Assembly (NCBI GenBank): GCA_043808585.1
Contig: JAZDES010000102.1
Span: 1-30,544 of the forward strand
Length of the DNA: 30,544 bases
Direction: 5' to 3'
Origin: CAYVMN01 sp043808585
GTDB taxonomy: Bacteria > Desulfobacterota > DSM-4660 > Desulfatiglandales > Desulfatiglandaceae
Shown here piece after piece: positions 1 through 7,914 of the stretch. Position 1 is the stretch's first letter. Every line of letters begins with the position of its first letter. Both the position numbers and the translations under genes were made by a program. The notes under the pieces were generated by a model that saw only the letters and a program-made list of their open reading frames with translations, did no database searches and had not been told where the DNA came from.

Positions 1-238
1 TGAAGGATCTAAAAGGAAAACCCTCTAATTCAAATTCCGGGTTTTTCAATGCATTAATGACTTTTTTCACGTCTTCAGGAGAATCATTTGTCTCTTCAGC
101 ATATTTGTTTAAAGATAAGCCTGTTTTTAATGATAATTGCAGCCTAATTATTCTTTTTTTTACATCTGATAAATCTCCCTCAATCTTTTTATATTCATAA
201 ACCTTATTTAAAAGATTACTTATGACGCCTTTAGCCAT
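1..238 (-). CDS. Hypothetical protein, C-terminus cut off by window edge
   Basis: An open frame starts with ATG at 238 and reads without a stop to base 1, giving 79 complete codons. The protein begins MAKGVISNLLNKVYEYKKIE and is lysine-rich and predicted helical, with no motif I recognise. It starts 12 bases after the FIST gene stops, on the same strand, so the two probably share a transcript. FIST sensors are often followed by their signalling partner (kinase, cyclase or chemotaxis protein), and this gene may be such a partner, but the visible part does not show it. Its ribosome-binding site is weak, which suits translation in an operon. It shares the AT-rich composition of its neighbour. 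Confidence 0.55.
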   Translation of the reverse strand, partial: MAKGVISNLLNKVYEYKKIEGDLSDVKKRIIRLQLSLKTGLSLNKYAEETNDSPEDVKKVINALKNPEFELEGFPFRSF

Positions 239-250
239 AGGGTTTATTTT

Positions 251-1396
251 TTAGGCTCTATAAATACCTATGAAAGTTTCTGTTTGATTAACATTGGCTC
301 CGCATATATTCTCGCTAAAAGTTCCAAATCCTAGTTTTGGAACCTCTGGTAGGCATTTGCCGTATAATTCAGCTATTTTTTCTACATGCTTCAGATTATT
401 TCGTGCTAGATAACATAAAATACAGTCAAAAGATATATAACAGATTAAATTCTTTGTTTTAATTTTTTCAAGCATTTTTTTTCGGTCTATTGATTGATCT
501 ACTGCTTTATAGAGATTAAATTCAGTCCCTTCCCTTACATCATTATAGGTTAACAGTCCGCTGCTTTTATCATCGTTTTTCATTATGCTTGTAATTAACC
601 TTTCCTCATCTCCAGGTTCTATCCCAAGAGTATAATCTGCAAAAATTTCCGGACCTAATTTATCAATCGATATATTCAAAACAGAGCAATACTCGTTAAC
701 CGCGGCTTTTCCATTAAATTCCAATACATGTCTTGGCCCTGCAAGTTTTGTAGCCTTAAGGATTTTACCTTTCTGCCTTTCAAAACTTGATACCCTATTC
801 ATGTCATAATTGAAATCCTTATTCAATCTGAAAACCCCGAAAGCACCAATCTCGCCGATACCCAGATGACTCATTACATTTGTAGTTATAAAATCCGTTT
901 TTCCCCCGGAACTTCCGCCTATACTCTGAAGCATCATTCCAGCCTGTGTTTGACCTTCAAGGAAAGGCGTTGCTGAATTCAGCCCGTATGCAAGATTAAT
1001 AATAAAATCTCTTTTCATATCAGGATTTGACAGATCAAGATTAATGCCTTGACATGCTTTTTGCAGCTCCCGCCTGCTCGAATCCCTTATTTTATCACTC
1101 GATGCCTCCGGAGACATATCAACAGTTCCAAAAGCGTATTTTTCAAAAACTCTATTTGAAAACGACATTCCTGCAATTGATTTTTCAGCCAGATAATATG
1201 AATCATCAGACAGCCTTCCTGCATCCATGCATCCCATGAATGCTATATCTGTCATTTTTAGAGAATCATAAAGCAGATTAAAATCAACATCCGCACCATA
1301 AAAAAACAAAATGAAAACTGTATCCTTATCAATTAATGACGTAAGTAAATTTTCAATATTAGTATCCCGCATTGTTTTAACAAGTTGATTATTCAT
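251..1396 (-). CDS. FIST-domain sensory protein
   Basis: A 381-residue protein matching the FIST (F-box and intracellular signal transduction) family. FIST_N spans roughly residues 20-190, with the segment VFILFFYGADVDFNLLYDSL and a FMGCMDAGRL motif where the family has a glycine-cysteine-x-glycine-like turn. FIST_C spans about 220-370 and ends in the typical PKLGFGTFSENICG...NQTETFIGIY pattern. No signal peptide or membrane segment is seen, so it is probably cytosolic. FIST proteins are thought to bind small ligands such as amino acids and to feed kinases, cyclases or chemoreceptors; that role is family knowledge. The ATG has GGAG eight bases upstream. The gene is clearly AT-richer than the rest of the window, suggesting transfer. 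Confidence 0.8.
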   Translation of the reverse strand: MNNQLVKTMRDTNIENLLTSLIDKDTVFILFFYGADVDFNLLYDSLKMTDIAFMGCMDAGRLSDDSYYLAEKSIAGMSFSNRVFEKYAFGTVDMSPEASSDKIRDSSRRELQKACQGINLDLSNPDMKRDFIINLAYGLNSATPFLEGQTQAGMMLQSIGGSSGGKTDFITTNVMSHLGIGEIGAFGVFRLNKDFNYDMNRVSSFERQKGKILKATKLAGPRHVLEFNGKAAVNEYCSVLNISIDKLGPEIFADYTLGIEPGDEERLITSIMKNDDKSSGLLTYNDVREGTEFNLYKAVDQSIDRKKMLEKIKTKNLICYISFDCILCYLARNNLKHVEKIAELYGKCLPEVPKLGFGTFSENICGANVNQTETFIGIYRA

Positions 1397-1443
1397 TCAA
1401 TGCTCCAATCCTTAAGATAAAAATGATTAAAACATAAAAATAA

Positions 1444-1639
1444 GTAACACTTTAGCGTTTTGAAAACACTGAGGAGTAAGATGACAGACCGTGAGGGTCT
1501 TTTTCCAAAGGACGTAACCCAAATTCTTCACAGCCTGTGGCACGCCCCCTTACCTTTAAATACAGTTTCTGCCAGGCAGGGGAGAGGAAAAAAGACCCTC
1601 GCGGTCCTCTGCCTTTCTTTAAAAACGCTAAAGTGTTAC
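1444..1639. mobile_element. MITE-like palindromic element, copy 1
   Basis: A 196-bp element with perfect 18-bp terminal inverted repeats (GTAACACTTTAGCGTTTT at the left, its complement at the right). Inside each end lies a hairpin of the form AGACC-loop-GGTCT followed by a T-run pointing inward (1486-1505 on plus, 1588-1607 on minus). The core (about 1506-1587) recurs in the same orientation at 18346-18649 and in reverse complement at 26825-27019. It encodes no protein I would call. It lies between the FIST gene and cutA. A non-autonomous element moved by a transposase elsewhere in the genome is the simplest reading. Confidence 0.8.
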
Positions 1640-1652
1640 TGTCCCGTTCTAA

Positions 1653-1707
1653 CTATTGAGGAGCCAGGAGTCAGAATGAATCTGGCTCCTGACTTCTGAC
1701 TTCTTAT
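1653..1707. repeat. Inverted cluster of degenerate 7-bp repeats
   Basis: Just upstream of cutA, heptads of the type AGGAGCC, AGGAGTC, AGAATGA are followed by their inverse forms TCTGGCT, CCTGACT, TCTGACT, TCTTATT. Two pairs of complementary arms result (1659-1667 with 1682-1690, and 1669-1676 with 1694-1701). They interleave rather than nest. No gene is present. A similar arrangement with other heptads is seen at 16953-17040. Confidence 0.5.
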
Positions 1708-1732
1708 TGATTATTTTTAGTGGAGAAAGATC

Positions 1733-2047
1733 ATGAGAACGAATTTAGTTTATATAACTGCCGGCAATATGGATGAGGCTAAGACCATTGGTAGGGAATT
1801 GGTTTCAAGCCGGCTCGCCGCATGCGTCAATATTATTGACGGAGTAAATTCCATTTACTGGTGGGCGGGGGAAATCCAGGAAGACACGGAGGTAACGATC
1901 ATTTCAAAAACCAAGGAATCGCTGGTTCCTGAGTTGATCGAGAAGGTAAAATCGATGCACAGCTATGAGTGCCCCTGCATAGTGAGTCTCCCAATACTTG
2001 ACGGAAACAAGCCATTCTTGGATTGGGTCGTAGAAGAAACCAGGTAG
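1733..2047 (+). CDS. cutA: Divalent-cation tolerance protein CutA
   Basis: A 104-residue protein of normal CutA1 length. Family landmarks are VYITAGNMDEAKTIGRELV at the start, LAACVNIIDGVNSIYWWAG in the middle, EIQEDTEVTIISKTK, and SYECPCIVSLPI near the end. CutA1 forms very stable cytosolic trimers with a ferredoxin-like fold; in Escherichia coli it was linked to copper tolerance, but its molecular role is still unclear. The ATG is preceded by GGAGAAAGATC, a good ribosome-binding site. The gene stands alone, convergent with the DedA-family gene that ends 48 bases downstream. No metal-responsive operator is obvious upstream, only the heptad repeat cluster and the MITE copy. Confidence 0.93.
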   Translation: MRTNLVYITAGNMDEAKTIGRELVSSRLAACVNIIDGVNSIYWWAGEIQEDTEVTIISKTKESLVPELIEKVKSMHSYECPCIVSLPILDGNKPFLDWVVEETR

Positions 2048-2095
2048 AAAATGCCCACCGGGAAAAGAGGTGTCGGGCCATATATAACTCCAGCG

Positions 2096-2716
2096 TCATC
2101 TATGCCTCTTCACAATCATTCTTATTGCAAAGAAAAGGACAGCCAAGCCGACGAGTATTAGGACTACGAGATTGTAGCGTGCCATAATTTGGGCCATCCT
2201 GTCTCTGACCGTCTCCCAGTTACTCCCCAGCATATAACCGAAAAAGATCCATATCAGATTCCATGCGCCGCAGCTGATAAGGGCGAGCAACAAGACCCTG
2301 GAGATCTTAAGCCTTGATATACCCCCCGCTATAGAAATGACTGACCTTATACCGGGGAAAAACCTATTCAACAATATGAGCAGATAGCCATACCTTCGGA
2401 ACCAGTTTTCGGCCTTTATTATGTCTTGGGCCTTGAAGAACCAATAGTCCCTTTCCAAGAAAAACCTCCGGCCCAGGAGACCCCCTACCCAGAAAAGGAA
2501 CATAAACCCCATGAGACTCCCCGAGACGGTGGAAAGATATACACCAAGAAAATGAAGCCTGTTTGTACCTACCAGGAAGGCACCGAAGGCGGTAATGGTA
2601 TCCCCTGGTATGGGTGGAAAGACGTTCTCAACAAACGCGCTCACCCCCAAAAGTAGGTATATGAGTGCATCTGGCAATGAATTAAGAAAATCCAGGAAAC
2701 TATCTAATAAAGGCAA
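2096..2716 (-). CDS. DedA-family membrane protein (VTT domain)
   Basis: A 206-residue polytopic membrane protein of the DedA/SNARE-associated (VTT) family. Landmarks are ENVFPPIPGDTITAFGAFL near residues 30-48, a glycine-rich membrane segment (SGSLMGFMFLFWVGGLLG), NRFFPGIRSVISIAGG around residues 117-132, and WNLIWIFFGYMLG. DedA proteins contribute to lipid carrier recycling and proton-motive-force homeostasis; some members flip undecaprenyl phosphate. Which substrate applies here cannot be told. The start codon is TTG at 2716, supported by AAGGAG eight bases upstream; no ATG gives a full domain. It is convergent with cutA and has about 400 bases of gene-free DNA upstream. Confidence 0.88.
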   Translation of the reverse strand: MPLLDSFLDFLNSLPDALIYLLLGVSAFVENVFPPIPGDTITAFGAFLVGTNRLHFLGVYLSTVSGSLMGFMFLFWVGGLLGRRFFLERDYWFFKAQDIIKAENWFRRYGYLLILLNRFFPGIRSVISIAGGISRLKISRVLLLALISCGAWNLIWIFFGYMLGSNWETVRDRMAQIMARYNLVVLILVGLAVLFFAIRMIVKRHR

Positions 2717-3123
2717 CCGATCTTCTCCTTAGGTAGTCTTAGGCCACAGTCTTGCATGCCGAGCATTGCCTATAGGCTCGGATTATTGAGGTTTCCATTG
2801 GAAAAAACAAGCGATCTTTTTGCCTTGACGCCTATTCGATAACTGCCTGTTGCTTCAACTGGATGCGGGTAATCGAGAACCCTTCGAGCAAGCTAGATTT
2901 TATTCACTCCCAAGGTGAATCAATCGTCAACGACAGAACTGCAACATTAGCCTTTTTCTTGCATTTGGAGGCAATCTGATGCATTATCAGAGTTGACGGG
3001 AATTTTCCCGTCTGTTATCAGGATTGATGTTTCTGTGACGAGACAGGGGGGTTTTAGTTTTACGGAAGCATCAGGCTTGCTTTAAAGACGGAAGATCCAT
3101 ATTTCACAGAAAGAGCACCATCT
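2717..3123. other. Gene-free intergenic region between divergent genes
   Basis: About 400 bases separate the DedA-family gene (minus) from the TPR gene (plus). No open frame with a ribosome-binding site was found. The only clear structure is the dyad at 2995-3012. Promoters for both flanking genes should lie here, but I could not place -35 and -10 boxes convincingly. Confidence 0.5.
2995..3012. promoter_or_regulatory. Perfect inverted repeat upstream of TPR-acs-iorAB run
   Basis: GACGGGAA-TT-TTCCCGTC is a perfect 8+2+8 dyad, flanked on both sides by a direct TTATCAG (2985-2991 and 3015-3021). It lies about 110 bases upstream of the TPR gene. There is no T-run after it, so it looks more like an operator than an intrinsic terminator. 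No regulator can be assigned from sequence alone. Confidence 0.3.
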
Positions 3124-3801
3124 ATGGCAAAGAAAATAAGAAGAAAAGAACTCGTAAAAGGGACAGATGAATTTCTCAGTTTTTCCGCCAGGGCCTTCAA
3201 CTTCTTTAATGCCCACAGAACTGCGTTCAAGTACGCTGGATACGCCATAGCCCTCATCGTTGCTGTCTACCTTGGGGCCAATACCTATATGCGTTATGTC
3301 AATAGGAATGGGCAAGAGGCCTATAACCTTGCCTATGATACCCTCAATAAAAACATGAAGCCTGATGCAGCACCTGAGGAGCTAAAAAAGTCGGAGGAGT
3401 TGTTTGACAAGGTAATCCATGAGTATGGACGATCAAAGGCCGCCCGTTTGGCCCTCCCCCAAGTCGCCTATCTGAAATTCGCTGACAAGAAGTACGATGA
3501 GGCAATAGACCTGTACATGAAGTTCTCAAAGAAGCTTTCGGGCGAAGGGAGCTTCCGGTCGCTAACGCACCTGGCACTGGCCGCCTGTTACGAGGCCAAA
3601 GGAGACCTGAAGAAGGCCATAGAGTTTTTAAACTCTATCCTGGACCGGCCTGAGGACCCCTTCAGGGAGACAGCCATGTATAGCCTGGCGCGACTCTACA
3701 GGTTAGATGGTCAACCCGACAAGGCAGAAGAAATCCTCAAAAAATTTGTCGAGGAGTACAAGACTTCACCTTTTGTTGCCAGGGCCAAGGCCCGTCTTTG
3801 A
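3124..3801 (+). CDS. Membrane-anchored TPR protein
   Basis: A 225-residue protein. Residues 1-30 are basic, then a single hydrophobic segment near residues 38-54 (YAGYAIALIVAVYLGAN) anchors it, leaving a helical domain with at least three tetratricopeptide-like repeats (about 75-220, for example FRSLTHLALAACYEAKGDLKKAIEFL and AMYSLARLYRLDGQPDKAEEIL). The layout resembles the YfgM/TolA-TPR group: short cytosolic tail, one membrane helix, periplasmic TPRs. Its substrate or partner is unknown. The stop TGA overlaps the region where the acyl-CoA synthetase frame opens, so the two are probably cotranscribed. The ribosome-binding site is weak (AAAGAG). Confidence 0.75.
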   Translation: MAKKIRRKELVKGTDEFLSFSARAFNFFNAHRTAFKYAGYAIALIVAVYLGANTYMRYVNRNGQEAYNLAYDTLNKNMKPDAAPEELKKSEELFDKVIHEYGRSKAARLALPQVAYLKFADKKYDEAIDLYMKFSKKLSGEGSFRSLTHLALAACYEAKGDLKKAIEFLNSILDRPEDPFRETAMYSLARLYRLDGQPDKAEEILKKFVEEYKTSPFVARAKARL

Positions 3802-3812
3802 AGAGAATCACC

Positions 3813-5384
3813 ATGATCATCACAGAGATTTTGGCAAGAAACTCACGGATGTACCGGGATGAGGTCGCCCTGATCGAAAGGGACCCTTCAAAGGGAAGAA
3901 GGACCTCTATAACATGGAAGGAATTCGATGACATTGCCAACAGGACAGCCAATGCCTTGATTGCAAGAGGTATTGGAAAGGGAGACAAGGTCATCCACCT
4001 CATGATGAACTGTCTGGAATGGCTCCCTGCCTACTTTGGGATTCTCCGGACAGGGGCATGGGCGGTGCCCCTGAATTTTCGGTTCACCGCAGAGGATATC
4101 CGGTACTGCGCCAAAATCGCCGAGGCCAAGGCCATCCTATTCGGGGAGGAGTTTGTAGAGCGCATTGATGCCATTAAAGACAGCCTGGGAACCATCGGGA
4201 GCTATGTCTTCCTGGGCCCTGACAATATTACGCCTGATTTCGCAGAGCCATTTAATGCATTTCTGGAGACCGGGTCGACAGAGAATCCCAATATCCCTGT
4301 TGATCTCATGGATGAGGCTGCCCTTTATTTTACCTCAGGCACCACTGGAACCCCCAAGCCGATACTCCTGACCCACAGGAACCTTGAACATGCATGCGTG
4401 ATAGAGAACCGTCATCACAACCAGACCCATGAAGACAATTTTTTGTGCATCCCCCCCCTTTATCATACCGGGGCCAAGATGCACTGGTTTGGTAATTTGA
4501 TCGTTGGTGCCAGGGCGGTAATCTTGAAGGGTATCAGGCCGCAATGGATACTCCAGGCCATATCTGAAGAAAGGGTCACCATCGTATGGCTTCTGGTGCC
4601 ATGGGCCCAGGATATTCTGGTGGCCATTGAGAATGGGGATGTAACCCTGGATGACTATCAATTAGCCCAGTGGAGGTTGATGCATATCGGTGCGCAGCCT
4701 GTTCCGCCCAGTCTCATAAAGAACTGGAAAAAGGTCTTTCCCAACCACGATTACGACACAGACTACGGACTGAGCGAAACCGCCGGGCCAGGATGTGTCC
4801 ACCTGGGCATGGAAAACCTTCACAAGGTGGGCGCCATCGGTATTCCAGGATTCGATTGGGAGTGTAAGATCGTGGATAACGACCTTAAGGAGGTGGCCAA
4901 AGGCGAAACTGGTGAGCTCATGGTCAAGGGCCCGGGAATAATGAGGGAATACTATAAAAACCCCGAGGCCACCAAACAGGCTCTTATCAACGGCTGGCTT
5001 CTGACAGGCGATATGGCCCGGTTTGACGACGACGGATTCATCTGGCTTGTGGACAGGAAAAAGGACCTTATCATCACTGGAGGGGAAAACATCTTCCCCG
5101 TTGAGATAGAAGATTTTTTGATGGAGCATCAAAAGATTCATGATGTGGCTGTTATCGGGATCCCTGACGAGCGCCTGGGTGAAATTGTAGCAGCAATCGT
5201 GCAGGTTAAACCTGGTCATGAAATGACGGAAGAAGTGATTCTTGAATTCTCAGAGGCACTCCCGCGTTATAAGAGACCCAGGAAGGTCTTTTTTGGCAGC
5301 GTCCCCAGGAATCCCACAGGCAAGATAGAGAAGCCCAAGCTAAGGAAGATATATGGAGGCTCGGCAGAGAGCTTTAAGATTTGA
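3813..5384 (+). CDS. Acyl-CoA synthetase (AMP-forming)
   Basis: A class I adenylate-forming enzyme of about 523 residues that would activate a carboxylic acid to its CoA thioester through an acyl-AMP. The P-loop TSGTTGTPK is at about residues 174-182. DYGLSETAGP, GWLLTGDMARFDDDGF, VDRKKDLIITGGENIFPVEIED and the C-terminal PRNPTGKIEKPKLRK supply the adenylate-binding, hinge and catalytic-lysine motifs. I chose ATG 3813, behind GAAGAG; a TTG at 3798 overlapping the previous stop would add five residues. The substrate is not readable from sequence: fatty, branched or aryl acids are all possible. Placement directly before iorAB suggests it handles acids tied to aryl 2-oxoacid metabolism. That link is inference. 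Confidence 0.88.
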   Translation: MIITEILARNSRMYRDEVALIERDPSKGRRTSITWKEFDDIANRTANALIARGIGKGDKVIHLMMNCLEWLPAYFGILRTGAWAVPLNFRFTAEDIRYCAKIAEAKAILFGEEFVERIDAIKDSLGTIGSYVFLGPDNITPDFAEPFNAFLETGSTENPNIPVDLMDEAALYFTSGTTGTPKPILLTHRNLEHACVIENRHHNQTHEDNFLCIPPLYHTGAKMHWFGNLIVGARAVILKGIRPQWILQAISEERVTIVWLLVPWAQDILVAIENGDVTLDDYQLAQWRLMHIGAQPVPPSLIKNWKKVFPNHDYDTDYGLSETAGPGCVHLGMENLHKVGAIGIPGFDWECKIVDNDLKEVAKGETGELMVKGPGIMREYYKNPEATKQALINGWLLTGDMARFDDDGFIWLVDRKKDLIITGGENIFPVEIEDFLMEHQKIHDVAVIGIPDERLGEIVAAIVQVKPGHEMTEEVILEFSEALPRYKRPRKVFFGSVPRNPTGKIEKPKLRKIYGGSAESFKI

Positions 5385-5434
5385 TTTCGCCTCAGACGAT
5401 TTCTGTCCTGGGGGATTAAGGGGAGGGTGAAGAC

Positions 5435-7285
5435 ATGCACAAGCTTTTATCACAAGACTCGGGGAAGGAGATGCTTCTATTGGGTAACGAGGCCATTGCA
5501 AGGGGAGCCCTTGAGGCAGGGGTATCTTTTGCCACCTGTTACCCTGGAACACCCTCTTCAGAGATTCCAGAACAGTTCTTTGCAATCAGCAGGGAGACCG
5601 ATCTCTACTTCGAATATTCAACCAATGAAAAGGTCGCCTTAGAAGTGGGGGCAGCCGCTGCGATCTCCGGTCTGAGGACCATGGTGACCATGAAGCACGT
5701 GGGGCTCAATGTGGCCGCCGACCCCCTGATGACCTTGGCCTATGTGGGGGTAAAGGGCGGAATGGTTATTGTCAACGCTGACGACCCCTCTCTCTTCTCA
5801 AGCCAAAACGAGCAGGACAACCGTTACTATGGCAGGCTATCCGGTCTCCCTATGCTGGAACCTACAAGCCCCCAGGAGATGAAGGATATGACCGTTGCCG
5901 CCTTTGACCTGTCTGAACGGCTGGAACTCCCCGTAATCATGAGGACCACTACAAGACTGAACCACATCAGGGGCGCTGTGACACTCGGGGAGATGGGAAC
6001 AGTAAAGACCAAAGACACCTTCCAAAAGAATCCCTTCCATTTCGTATGTGTCCCTGCAGTCTCTCGGAACCTCCACAAGCTGTTGGTGGAAAAATTTGGT
6101 AAGGCCATGCAGGAATCAGATGGCTCCCCATATAACCAGATCATAGGGAATGGGAAATGGGGGATCGTTGCCAATGGCGTCAGCTTTAACTATGTAAGCG
6201 ACGCTGTCGCAGATCTGGGAATATCAGAGAGGACCAGCATTCTGAAGCTTGGATTTTCATGGCCCCTCCCCAAGGGCCTCTGCACCAGGTTTCTGAAGCA
6301 GGTTGACAGGGTGTTGGTAGTGGAAGAGCTGGAGCCGGTAAATGAAAATGACCTGAAGGCAATTGCCCAGGAAAATGGGGTCACTATCCCGATCAAGGGC
6401 AAGGGAGTCGGCGGGTTATCCCGCTTGTACGAGTATGACCCAGGGATGGTGAGGAAGGCCATTGCAAAATATTTTGGGGTCGATTATCAGGCCCCTGAGG
6501 GCTACGATCTATCAGACCTCCCGACACTCCCCGCAAGGCCCCCCAATCTCTGCGCTGGATGCCCGCACAGGGCCACATACTATGCGGTCAAGGAGGTATA
6601 TGGGGCCGATGCCATCAAGCCAACCGATATCGGTTGTTATACCCTTGGTCTCCTCCCCCCCATATCCATGGCCGACCTGGTGATCTGTATGGGATCTTCT
6701 GTGAGCTCTTCCTGCGGATTTTCGCGAGCAACAGACCAGGAGGTGGTATCCTTTATCGGCGATTCCACCTTTTTCCACTCAGGCATCACCGGACTGATCA
6801 ATGCGGTCCATAACAACCACAAATTCACCCTCGTTATCCTTGACAACGGGACAACTGCGATGACCGGCCATCAACCCCATCCAGGGGTTGACACCGCTCC
6901 CATGGGTATTGAAAGGACCCGGGTCTCTCTTGAGGAACTGGTCAGGGGCTGCGGTGTCAAAGACATCCACGTGGTCAGCCCCTTCAAGTTGAAGAAGACT
7001 ATAGAATCGGTCAGGGCTGCCAAGGAATATGATGGGGTCTCTGTCGTTATTTCCAGGGAATTTTGTCCCCTCTTTGCCAGGGCTACGGGGCAGCAGAAAA
7101 AGATAAGACCCTTTCATATTGACCCGAACAAGTGTAAGAACCACAGGTCCTGTATCAAAAAGCTGGCCTGCCCGGCCATGTATCTGGAAGGGGAGCAGGT
7201 TGAGATCAATAGGGATCTCTGTATCGGCTGTACTGTGTGTGCCCAGATTTGTCCGGAAAATGCAATCCTGCCATTGAAAGAGTAA
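5435..7285 (+). CDS. iorA: Indolepyruvate ferredoxin oxidoreductase, alpha subunit
   Basis: A 616-residue protein of normal IorA length. The N-terminal pyrimidine-binding domain starts LLGNEAIARGALEAGVSFAT with YPGTPSSEIPE. The thiamine-diphosphate domain contains LCAGCPHRATYYAV and GDSTFFHSGITGLINAVHNN. The C-terminal ferredoxin domain has CX5CX5CP and a classical CIGCTVCAQICP cluster motif. With IorB it oxidises aryl pyruvates to aryl-acetyl-CoA, CO2 and reduced ferredoxin in the anaerobic cytosol. GGGAGG eight bases before the ATG supports the start. It follows the acyl-CoA synthetase by 50 bases, and iorB follows 12 bases after its stop, so all are likely one operon. Confidence 0.95.
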   Translation: MHKLLSQDSGKEMLLLGNEAIARGALEAGVSFATCYPGTPSSEIPEQFFAISRETDLYFEYSTNEKVALEVGAAAAISGLRTMVTMKHVGLNVAADPLMTLAYVGVKGGMVIVNADDPSLFSSQNEQDNRYYGRLSGLPMLEPTSPQEMKDMTVAAFDLSERLELPVIMRTTTRLNHIRGAVTLGEMGTVKTKDTFQKNPFHFVCVPAVSRNLHKLLVEKFGKAMQESDGSPYNQIIGNGKWGIVANGVSFNYVSDAVADLGISERTSILKLGFSWPLPKGLCTRFLKQVDRVLVVEELEPVNENDLKAIAQENGVTIPIKGKGVGGLSRLYEYDPGMVRKAIAKYFGVDYQAPEGYDLSDLPTLPARPPNLCAGCPHRATYYAVKEVYGADAIKPTDIGCYTLGLLPPISMADLVICMGSSVSSSCGFSRATDQEVVSFIGDSTFFHSGITGLINAVHNNHKFTLVILDNGTTAMTGHQPHPGVDTAPMGIERTRVSLEELVRGCGVKDIHVVSPFKLKKTIESVRAAKEYDGVSVVISREFCPLFARATGQQKKIRPFHIDPNKCKNHRSCIKKLACPAMYLEGEQVEINRDLCIGCTVCAQICPENAILPLKE

Positions 7286-7297
7286 TCGGAGGCTCTA

Positions 7298-7885
7298 ATG
7301 GAAACGAGGAGACTCGTATTTATCGGTGTAGGTGGCCAGGGGAATCTTCTTGCATCACGCCTCTTGGGCGAGGCCTCTCTCTCCAAAGGGATACCCGCTG
7401 TTGTAAGTGAAATCCACGGTATGGCCCAACGGGGGGGCATAGTGGAATCAGCGGTATTGATGGGAGATGTTACAAGCCCCATCGTCTCAAACGGCGAGGC
7501 AGACGTCCTGGTAGGGTTCGAGCCCCTGGAGACCTTGCGTGCCCTCGGGAAATGTAACAAGAACACCCTTGTCATCACCAATACCCACCCCCTTCCACCC
7601 TTTACCGTCTCGGTTGGCCAAGGCACCTATCCGCCCGTAGAGGAGATCCTGGCCTTGATTAAGAGTAAGGCCAGGAAGGTCATCTCCCTTGATGGCAACA
7701 AATTGGCTGCCAAAGCGGGCAACCCCTTGGCCCTCAATATGGTGATGCTGGGGGCAGTGATCGGCTCAGGGGCCGTTCCCATCGGCCCGGATGACATGAA
7801 AGAGGTCATCTCCACTTCCACAAAGAAGGCCTTCCTGGAATCAAATCTAAAGGCCTTTGACCTCGGTCTGAAGAGCTCACAATAG
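7298..7885 (+). CDS. iorB: Indolepyruvate ferredoxin oxidoreductase, beta subunit
   Basis: A 195-residue protein of the gamma-type subunit family of 2-oxoacid oxidoreductases. It opens with FIGVGGQGNLLASRLLGEA, a glycine-rich loop typical of IorB, followed by SEIHGMAQRGGIVESAVLMG and ALNMVMLGAVIGSGAVPI. It pairs with IorA, supplying the second half of the catalytic heterotetramer. A strong ribosome-binding site (GGAGG, six bases before ATG) and only 12 bases after iorA point to matched expression. It is the last gene of the plus-strand run; the next gene lies on the opposite strand 30 bases on, and no clear intrinsic terminator is visible between them. Confidence 0.93.
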   Translation: METRRLVFIGVGGQGNLLASRLLGEASLSKGIPAVVSEIHGMAQRGGIVESAVLMGDVTSPIVSNGEADVLVGFEPLETLRALGKCNKNTLVITNTHPLPPFTVSVGQGTYPPVEEILALIKSKARKVISLDGNKLAAKAGNPLALNMVMLGAVIGSGAVPIGPDDMKEVISTSTKKAFLESNLKAFDLGLKSSQ

Positions 7886-7914
7886 GGGCCTTTATCTGAA
7901 CCTGGCAGTTTCTG

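Noticed and set aside
1460..1699. Plus-strand 79-codon frame
   Set aside because: It lies almost wholly inside the palindromic MITE-like element; related frames in the other copies are not preserved.
4662..5219. Minus-strand open frame of 185 codons inside the acyl-CoA synthetase
   Set aside because: It is a shadow of the synthetase frame; no family resemblance and no initiation signal.
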